This document shows positions 1-5,183 of a DNA stretch of 6,932 bases, in pieces; position 1 is the stretch's first letter, and every line of letters starts with the position of its first letter. The notes below the pieces were generated by a model that saw only the letters and a list, made by a program, of their open reading frames with translations, was not told where the DNA came from and did not search any database. This DNA comes from Fidelibacterota bacterium UBA7303. GTDB taxonomy: Bacteria > Fidelibacterota > Marinisomatia > Marinisomatales > UBA1611. The stretch is taken from contig DKQR01000013.1 in the NCBI GenBank assembly GCA_002471805.1, forward strand, positions 448 through 7,379. The letters run 5' to 3'. The position numbers were made by a program, and so were the translations under genes.

Positions 1-1406
1 TCGATCTCGAAAGTCAAGCGTCCACTACAATCTGAAGGGTCACCATCCGCGAGGCATGCTGGGTCAAGATCATGATCTGAATCATTTACATTAATTCCAT
101 TTGCTGTAAGAAATCCCAAGGCAGCAACAGTACCTGTATAAAGAGCATCTTCAAAGCATCCTTCCGTATCAAAACCTGAACTTATTAGACATTGAGTGAA
201 ACCCGCTGCCAAATCCGCCGCTAATTGTGTACCGTAAGTAGCAGCTGTTGCGCTGTCAACAGTGCCTCCGCTCATCACATTCACAAGATAAAGAAAACCA
301 GCCAAAGCAGCTCCTTCAACATCAGTTTCAGCAGTGTCAAGAACAGTCTCTGCTCCTGCTTGAAAAAGACCGGCAGCAGCTAACAGATTGTAAGTGAAAT
401 AATACCCGGTAAACTGGAATAATTCGTCACCGCTGAATGGTACACCATCGGATCCGGCGGGATCAAACAGATATCCAAAGTTGGCTTCAAATGGTGCTTC
501 AGCACCTTCTATTGCACCATTTTGGTCAATATCCACTCCTGATGCACCGATGGCTACTGCATTTGTTGCCGGAACATGAATTGTAATGCCTGCCGCGGCC
601 GCGGCCGCGGCTGTCGCAGCAATGGTTACACTGTCGGATGCAACAGTCCCAATTCCAACACTGCCATTGAGAAAGCCATCATCATCTACGCCCAAAGTAC
701 TGGCTGTTCCATCATGAGCTTCCCAGTATATTTCCGCAGAGACTGGAGTAGCAAGAGAAGCATCAGTGTAATTGACAGTTAATATTCCCCAGTTTTCCAT
801 ATCAGTACCCGCGCCATAATCTGTTCCTTCTACCATCGTGGCTAAATCCGGTGCGCCAAACTGGGCAAACACTGATGATAGTGTGATCCCCCAGCCCCTT
901 GTAGATACAGTTGCATCATTTGGATCAGTGATTGGTGATGTTCCAGTCCATGTGCCATTTTCAGAAACAGCTGGAATGGTAGCCGATGTTATGCAATTGA
1001 CAGTTTCTGTTGTTGGATAGGTACTGCCATCATTAATGGTGAAAGTCCCGCCATCGTAGAGATCAATATTAATTGCAACACCAGGTGCAGTCGGGTCGCC
1101 CGTAAGCAAATACCCAAATCCAGCCAGAGCTTCAGGCGTTGTTAATGGAATTAAGGTTTCACCAAGTGTATCCCCGGGTTCATATTTCAATAGGGGGTAT
1201 GAGAATATAGGCGCAGCTGAACTTGGCCAAGATGCGGTGACCGCATATGATGCCTCTAAACTATCCTGGGCACTTTCTATCTCTCGTACTTCATAGATAT
1301 AATGAACTGTCACATAGTTCAGTTCATAGTTTCCTTGAACGCTTTGAGAAAAAGCAGTACTGACAAAAAGTACGGATGTAATAACAATATTAACGAGTAA
1401 TCTCAT
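1..1406 (-). CDS. Secreted Asp-rich protein with EF-hand-like loop (3' end missing)
   Basis: The reverse strand is open from ATG at 1406 to the left edge, giving 468 residues with no stop, so the C-terminus is outside the window. Residues 1-20 form a signal peptide: MRLL, a hydrophobic core, then VSTAFS with likely cleavage after Ser20 (AFS|QS), so export is expected. The mature part is rich in Thr, Ala, Gly and Asp. Residues 292-303 (DIDQNGAIEGAE) match the 12-position EF-hand/dockerin calcium loop: acids at 1 and 3, Asn5, Gly6, Ile8, Glu12. An Asp-rich stretch lies near 241-243 and another near 438-459. Five cysteines (138, 406, 417, 451, 460) could form disulfides. Ala266-272 is encoded by a GC-rich hexamer repeat. 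GGAGGA five bases before the ATG supports the start. I recognise no named family; it may be a surface or outer-membrane-associated protein. That it is a real gene is very likely; its function is unknown. Confidence 0.85.
   Translation of the reverse strand, partial: MRLLVNIVITSVLFVSTAFSQSVQGNYELNYVTVHYIYEVREIESAQDSLEASYAVTASWPSSAAPIFSYPLLKYEPGDTLGETLIPLTTPEALAGFGYLLTGDPTAPGVAINIDLYDGGTFTINDGSTYPTTETVNCITSATIPAVSENGTWTGTSPITDPNDATVSTRGWGITLSSVFAQFGAPDLATMVEGTDYGAGTDMENWGILTVNYTDASLATPVSAEIYWEAHDGTASTLGVDDDGFLNGSVGIGTVASDSVTIAATAAAAAAAGITIHVPATNAVAIGASGVDIDQNGAIEGAEAPFEANFGYLFDPAGSDGVPFSGDELFQFTGYYFTYNLLAAAGLFQAGAETVLDTAETDVEGAALAGFLYLVNVMSGGTVDSATAATYGTQLAADLAAGFTQCLISSGFDTEGCFEDALYTGTVAALGFLTANGINVNDSDHDLDPACLADGDPSDCSGRLTFEI
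592..611 (-). repeat. GC-only hexamer microsatellite coding poly-alanine
   Basis: Twenty consecutive G/C bases are built from three copies of GCCGCG plus GC, inside an otherwise AT-leaning gene. On the coding strand they encode alternating GCC/GCG alanine codons (most of Ala266-272 of the secreted protein). The unit is self-complementary, so it contains two overlapping GCGGCCGC sites (595-602 and 601-608) and can fold on itself. The reading frame stays open on both sides, which argues for native coding sequence rather than a cloning scar. Confidence 0.8.
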
Positions 1407-1411
1407 AGATA

Positions 1412-1417
1412 TCCTCC
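1412..1417 (-). promoter_or_regulatory. Shine-Dalgarno site of the secreted-protein gene
   Basis: Read on the minus strand this is GGAGGA, five bases before the ATG at 1406-1404. It fixes the start of the secreted-protein gene and is the only strong ribosome binding site seen in the window. Confidence 0.75.
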
Positions 1418-1454
1418 ATTTTTGGTTATTAAGACTGAGTATTCCCTTATTCAC

Positions 1455-1467
1455 AGGATTCAATCCT
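1455..1467. promoter_or_regulatory. 13-base exact palindrome, possible operator
   Basis: AGGATT-C-AATCCT is a perfect inverted repeat with 6-base arms and one central base. It lies 49-61 bases upstream of the secreted-protein start, where an operator near a promoter would sit. The arms are too short and too close for a stable RNA hairpin, so a DNA-binding site is the more natural reading. No regulator can be named, and chance occurrence is possible. Confidence 0.25.
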
Positions 1468-1684
1468 ATCATTTCCGGGTATTGAATGGTGAAAGATATA
1501 ACGTTGATCGGGATGTATCAAAGACTTTTTGAAAATTCTTCTCAATCCTTTTTTTTTATGCTCCTGCGTCCCCACAGGATCCAAAGACAATATAAAGTCA
1601 GGATACTGCCAAAAAAAAATATGCCATTTAATATAAGAGCCTTAATTATTTCATTCATCTTAATTGTTGCCTAATGTTATGTTG

Positions 1685-1724
1685 GATTAAATTCACGCGC
1701 CAAATTAATCATTTTTCTTTTTTT
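1685..1724 (+). promoter_or_regulatory. Inverted repeat plus T tract just upstream of etfB
   Basis: GATTAAATT (1685-1693) and AAATTAATC (1702-1710) are inverted repeats matching at 8 of 9 positions around an 8-base GC-rich loop (CACGCGCC). The outer half-sites GATTAA/TTAATC are centred 20 bases apart, about two helical turns, as for a dimeric repressor. A T-rich tract follows directly (1712-1724), so a weak terminator or attenuator in the etfB leader is an alternative. The element ends 20 bases before the etfB ATG. The AT-rich stem would be weak as RNA, so I favour an operator. Confidence 0.35.
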
Positions 1725-1744
1725 AATCCTTACCAGAATATTTT

Positions 1745-2515
1745 ATGAAGATCGCTGTGCTGATTAAACAGGTCCCTGGTTCAGAATCACCCCTGCCCCT
1801 GAACAGCACACAAACCTGGGTAGATGAACCGCAGGTAACCTACACCATGAATCCGCCGGATAATTATGCTCTGGAAGAAGCACTCTTGATCAAGGAAAAT
1901 GTTGGGGATGGGGAAGTGGTTGCAGTCAGTTTAGGACCGGAACGGGTTAAAAAAGTGATCCGGGAAGGGCTGGCCAAGGGCGCAGATCGGGGAATTTATT
2001 TGGAAGAGAATAGTCAGATTGAGACTGATCCTTTATCCATTGCCAGGAGTTTTGCTTCTGTTTTACAAGATGAGAATTTTGATCTGATTTTGACCGGTCT
2101 GCAATCGGATGATGCAGGTATGGGTCAAACCGGAGTACTGATCGGTGAACTGTTGGGGCTATCTACAGCAACGCTTGCCGTCCAGACAAATATCCAGGAT
2201 GAACAGATCCGTGTGAAACGTGAGTTGGAATCAGGCTGGTTTCAATGGGTAAAATTGCCCCTGCCGGCTTCCATCAGCATTCAATCGGGACTGAATACAC
2301 CCCGCTACCCATCCCTCAAAGGAATAATGGGGGCGAAGAAAAAGGAGATCAGGGTTATTCCTGCCTCGGAACACCAAACCGCTGAAAAAACTCAAACCAT
2401 TAAAAAAGTATTTGTACCACAGACAACCAAAAAGACAGAAGTGATTGAAGGCAATGCAGATACAGCAGCTGCACGTATTTTGGAAATTCTAAAATCCGAT
2501 GTGAAAGTATTATAA
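1745..2515 (+). CDS. etfB: Electron transfer flavoprotein, beta subunit
   Basis: EtfB is the AMP-binding small subunit of the heterodimeric ETF, which takes electrons from acyl-CoA and related dehydrogenases and delivers them to ETF:quinone oxidoreductase. The 256 residues match the usual family length. Visible hallmarks are the N-terminal MKIAVLIKQVP strand, GADRGIYL (near residues 80-87), the nucleotide-binding SDDAGMGQTG (121-130) and the signature LNTPRYPSLKGIMGAKKK (183-200). Leu191 in the last motif aligns with the dehydrogenase recognition-loop leucine known in human and methylotroph ETF, and the lysine cluster follows as expected. The ATG at 1745 gives the canonical N-terminus, although the bases before it (ATATTTT) hold no Shine-Dalgarno site. 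It leads a tight block, with etfA starting three bases after its stop. The family call is firm; which dehydrogenases it serves is not visible. Confidence 0.96.
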   Translation: MKIAVLIKQVPGSESPLPLNSTQTWVDEPQVTYTMNPPDNYALEEALLIKENVGDGEVVAVSLGPERVKKVIREGLAKGADRGIYLEENSQIETDPLSIARSFASVLQDENFDLILTGLQSDDAGMGQTGVLIGELLGLSTATLAVQTNIQDEQIRVKRELESGWFQWVKLPLPASISIQSGLNTPRYPSLKGIMGAKKKEIRVIPASEHQTAEKTQTIKKVFVPQTTKKTEVIEGNADTAAARILEILKSDVKVL

Positions 2516-2518
2516 TCC

Positions 2519-3472
2519 ATGGACATTTTAGTTGTTTTAGAGGATAATCACGGTTCGCTGCACCGTATGAGCAGGGAAGCCATTGCCGGCGCTCAACAAC
2601 TGGGTGAGTCCATAACTGCCTTGGCTATTGGCCAGCATGCATCGCTGCTGGCAGATAAACTTTCCGGGGTAGACCTGGCAGAAGTGCTGACCGTCAGCCA
2701 TGAACTTGTTTCATCATACAATGCCGATGGCTATGCGGAAGTGGTTAGACAGATCATTGAAGCAGAATCTCCGCAACTGATCATTGCCGGGCACACCTAC
2801 CAGACCCGGGACTATATGCCCCGTGTCAGCGCGAAATGTGATATTCCTTTCATTCCCGATGTTATTTCCGCTGAAGACGGCTCGTATGTAAAACTTGTCC
2901 TGAATTCGAAATTAAATGCCACTGTTTCCGCTTCCTCCGACACTGTTATTTTGAGTTTTCAGTCCGCCGCATACAGCGATGAAGATTTGGTACCGGGATC
3001 CTGCGCGTCTCGACCCTTTGAAGTCAACCTGGATACCGCTATGGTTCGTTCAGAAACGGAAGAGCCCTTTCAGGAAGATGCTGGTGATGTGGATCTGGAA
3101 AGTGCAGAACTCATTATTTCCATAGGCCGGGGAATCGAAAAGGAAGAAAATATACCTATGGTCTTTGACTTGGCCAACGCACTGGGTGCGGAAATATCTG
3201 CCAGCAGGCCAGTGGTGGATTCAGGCTGGATGGAGTCTTTCCGCCAGGTGGGCAGCTCGGGACAGACAGTGGCTCCTAAACTATATTTTTCCTTGGGTAT
3301 TTCCGGTGCCATCCAGCACGTGGTGGGAATGAAAGGGTCCAAGAATATCCTGTCTATCAATAAAGATCCTGATGCGCCAATTTTTGAAATAAGTGATTAT
3401 GCTGTAGTGGGAGATCTTTTAGAAATAATCCCTAAACTAATAGAAGCACTACAGACTGAAAAAAATTCATGA
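2519..3472 (+). CDS. etfA: Electron transfer flavoprotein, alpha subunit
   Basis: EtfA binds the redox-active FAD of ETF. At 317 residues it is a normal length. The N-terminal part (1-180) is the alpha/beta domain that pairs with EtfB (MDILVVLEDN; LIIAGHTYQTRDYMPRVSAK near residue 87 onward). The C-terminal FAD domain has Ser229-Arg230 (SRPVVDSGW), QVGSSGQTVAP (243-253), SGAIQH (262-267) and NKD (281-283), followed by the family ending PIFEISDYAVVGDL. In human ETF the third motif reads QTG, where the Thr contacts flavin N5; here it is SSG, a conservative change. The gene starts three bases after etfB, has no Shine-Dalgarno site, and overlaps the next gene by four bases (ATGA), so translational coupling is likely. 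Confidence is very high for family, lower for conventional versus bifurcating subtype; the fused ETF-QO next door favours conventional. Confidence 0.96.
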   Translation: MDILVVLEDNHGSLHRMSREAIAGAQQLGESITALAIGQHASLLADKLSGVDLAEVLTVSHELVSSYNADGYAEVVRQIIEAESPQLIIAGHTYQTRDYMPRVSAKCDIPFIPDVISAEDGSYVKLVLNSKLNATVSASSDTVILSFQSAAYSDEDLVPGSCASRPFEVNLDTAMVRSETEEPFQEDAGDVDLESAELIISIGRGIEKEENIPMVFDLANALGAEISASRPVVDSGWMESFRQVGSSGQTVAPKLYFSLGISGAIQHVVGMKGSKNILSINKDPDAPIFEISDYAVVGDLLEIIPKLIEALQTEKNS

Positions 3473-5109
3473 TTGAACGGGAAGCCCTGGAACTGGATAT
3501 TCTTTTTGTAGGTGCTGGCCCCGCAAGTCTTGCTGGAGCGATTCATCTTAAACGGCTTTTGCAAGAATCGGGTCAAAATGCCAATATAGGCATTTTAGAA
3601 AAAGCAGTCGAGGTAGGAGCCCATTCTTTATCTGGGGCCATTGTTGATCCCCGTGCACTTAGGGAACTTTTTCTCGATAAAAATGATCAAGATTTTCCCT
3701 TTGAAGCAGAAGTCTCTGAAGAACATCTATATTATTTAACAGATAATAAGAAAATTCCATTTCCGTTTATTCCTCCTTCTATGAATCACCATGGATGTTT
3801 TGTGGCATCACTGGGGAAACTTACACGTTGGTTAAGTGAAATCTGTGAAAATGAGGATATAGATATTTTCTGTGGCTTTGCGGGAACAGAACTGATTTAT
3901 GATGAGGATCGGATAATCGGCGTTCGCACTGGTGATAGGGGTATCGATAAGAACGGAGCACAAAAACCTCAGTTTGAGCCAGGTGCAGACATCTATGCCA
4001 AGATTGTTGTTTTAGGCGAAGGAACACGAGGGAGCCTGACCAAAAAACTTATACACAAACACAATCTTATGGATGGCCGTAATTCGCAAGTTTGGGCTCT
4101 TGGTGTTAAAGAATTATGGCAGATGCCGGCCGGCACGGTTCAGAGTGGCTATGTAGCTCATTCCATGGGTTTCCCTTTGGGTCATGATATTTTTGGTGGT
4201 GCCTTCCTTTATGGGATGAAGAATGATATCTGGAATCTGGGTCTCGTGGTGGGCCTTGATTATAAGAATCCGGGTGTGGATTCTCACCACGAATTCCAGA
4301 ACTTGAAAACTCATCCTTGGATACGTTCGAAATTAGAAGGTGGTAAAGTCATTGCTTATGGAGCTAAATCTTTACCTGAAGGCGGTTGGTATTCTATTCC
4401 AAAGCTCTCAGTAAACGGTGCTATGCTAATTGGTGATTCTGCTGGATTTTTGAATGGGCAAAGGTTAAAAGGTATCCACTTAGCCATGAAATCTGGGATG
4501 CTAGCAGCTGAAACAATTTCTATAGCGTTGGCTGAGAATAATTTTACTGAGATAAAACTGGGAGACTATGAAGATCGTATGAAGTCGAGTTGGATCAAAG
4601 ATGAATTGTTGAAGGTGCGAAATTTTCATCAGGGATTTGATCACGGACTGTTTGGAGGTTTAACGAATGCAGGAATAGGACTTTTGACTGCTGGCCGCGG
4701 ATGGGGATTTAAAGATCGTCTTACCAGTGAAGCCGGCCATTTACAAATGGAAAAAGGGTTGAAAAAAGACCGTTACAAAGATCTACAATTTGATGGGACT
4801 TACTTATTTGATAAAGTGACAGACATCTATCACTCCGCGACTTCTCACGAAGAAGACCAGATTCCACATCTGCATGTAAATGAACCGGACATATGTATTA
4901 CGAAGTGTGCTGAAGAATACGGGAATCCCTGTGAAAATTTCTGTCCAGCTGATGTGTATGAAATGGTGCCGGATGGTGAAAATCAAAGACTTCAGATCAA
5001 TTTTTCAAACTGTGTACATTGTAAGACTTGTGACATAATGGACCCGTATCAAATTATTGACTGGGTTCCCCCTGAAGGTGGCGGTGGCCCTACATGGATT
5101 AATTTATAA
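3469..5109 (+). CDS. etf-QO: Electron transfer flavoprotein:quinone oxidoreductase
   Basis: ETF-QO oxidises reduced ETF and reduces membrane quinone, linking acyl-CoA oxidation to respiration. It is a monotopic membrane protein with FAD and a 4Fe-4S cluster. The 546 residues are close to family length once the mitochondrial leader is ignored. The N-terminal FAD site is VGAGPAS (14-20), followed by ILEKAVEVGAHSLSGA. Mid-protein are VLGEGTRG and GGWYSIPKL. The second FAD motif is GDSAGFLN (322-329) with LKGIHLAMKSGMLAAE. At the C-terminus Cys492 (FCPADVYE) and Cys515, 518 and 521 (NCVHCKTC) are the expected cluster ligands, and the typical PEGGGGP ending is present. Extra cysteines at 476, 480 and 488 form CxxxC-x7-CxxxC with Cys492. 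The fused cluster domain distinguishes it from FixC, which relies on separate FixX. The ATG overlaps the etfA stop. Leucine codons are more AT-rich than in etfBA. Confidence 0.95.
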   Translation: MIEREALELDILFVGAGPASLAGAIHLKRLLQESGQNANIGILEKAVEVGAHSLSGAIVDPRALRELFLDKNDQDFPFEAEVSEEHLYYLTDNKKIPFPFIPPSMNHHGCFVASLGKLTRWLSEICENEDIDIFCGFAGTELIYDEDRIIGVRTGDRGIDKNGAQKPQFEPGADIYAKIVVLGEGTRGSLTKKLIHKHNLMDGRNSQVWALGVKELWQMPAGTVQSGYVAHSMGFPLGHDIFGGAFLYGMKNDIWNLGLVVGLDYKNPGVDSHHEFQNLKTHPWIRSKLEGGKVIAYGAKSLPEGGWYSIPKLSVNGAMLIGDSAGFLNGQRLKGIHLAMKSGMLAAETISIALAENNFTEIKLGDYEDRMKSSWIKDELLKVRNFHQGFDHGLFGGLTNAGIGLLTAGRGWGFKDRLTSEAGHLQMEKGLKKDRYKDLQFDGTYLFDKVTDIYHSATSHEEDQIPHLHVNEPDICITKCAEEYGNPCENFCPADVYEMVPDGENQRLQINFSNCVHCKTCDIMDPYQIIDWVPPEGGGGPTWINL

Positions 5110-5183
5110 CTCAATTGCCGGATTCCACTTTGATGGTTCAAGTAGTGCAGATGAAAAAGGTTTCGGAAAATCAGGCCTAAGTC

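Larger units (their letters stand above)
1407..1744. other. Divergent intergenic region, no convincing gene
   Basis: This 338-base AT-rich spacer separates the minus-strand secreted-protein gene from the plus-strand etfB block, so it must carry promoters in both directions. It has a run of nine T (near 1550-1558), a run of nine A (near 1611-1619) and a T-rich tract (1712-1724). Two symmetric elements are listed separately. I could not place a -35/-10 pair on either strand that beats chance. A short plus-strand reading frame at 1486-1674 has no ribosome site and a low-complexity translation, and I do not regard it as a gene. Confidence 0.6.

Noticed and set aside
595..608. Overlapping GCGGCCGC sites as a vector or cloning junction
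   Set aside because: The reading frame and protein character continue unbroken on both sides, and the repeat encodes a plain alanine run.
576..1020. Two short plus-strand frames (576-782 and 838-1020)
   Set aside because: Both lie antisense within the well-supported secreted-protein gene, and their translations look like reverse reading of its Ala/Asp-rich codons.
1422..1455. TAATAA with a GTGAAT box as a promoter for the secreted-protein gene
   Set aside because: The upstream box matches the consensus at only three positions, and no FCB-type promoter element is clear.
1486..1674. 62-codon plus-strand frame in the divergent spacer, with a hydrophobic end
   Set aside because: No ribosome site, low-complexity translation driven by T and A homopolymers, and no recognisable family. 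It more likely reflects an AT-rich promoter region.
1664..1692. TTGTTG and TTAAAT as a -35/-10 pair for etfB, 17 bases apart
   Set aside because: Only 3 of 6 and 4 of 6 consensus matches in very AT-rich sequence; no better than chance.
3070..4986. Several minus-strand frames of 60-96 codons across etfA and ETF-QO
   Set aside because: They are opposite strongly conserved coding sequence, lack ribosome sites and show no family resemblance.
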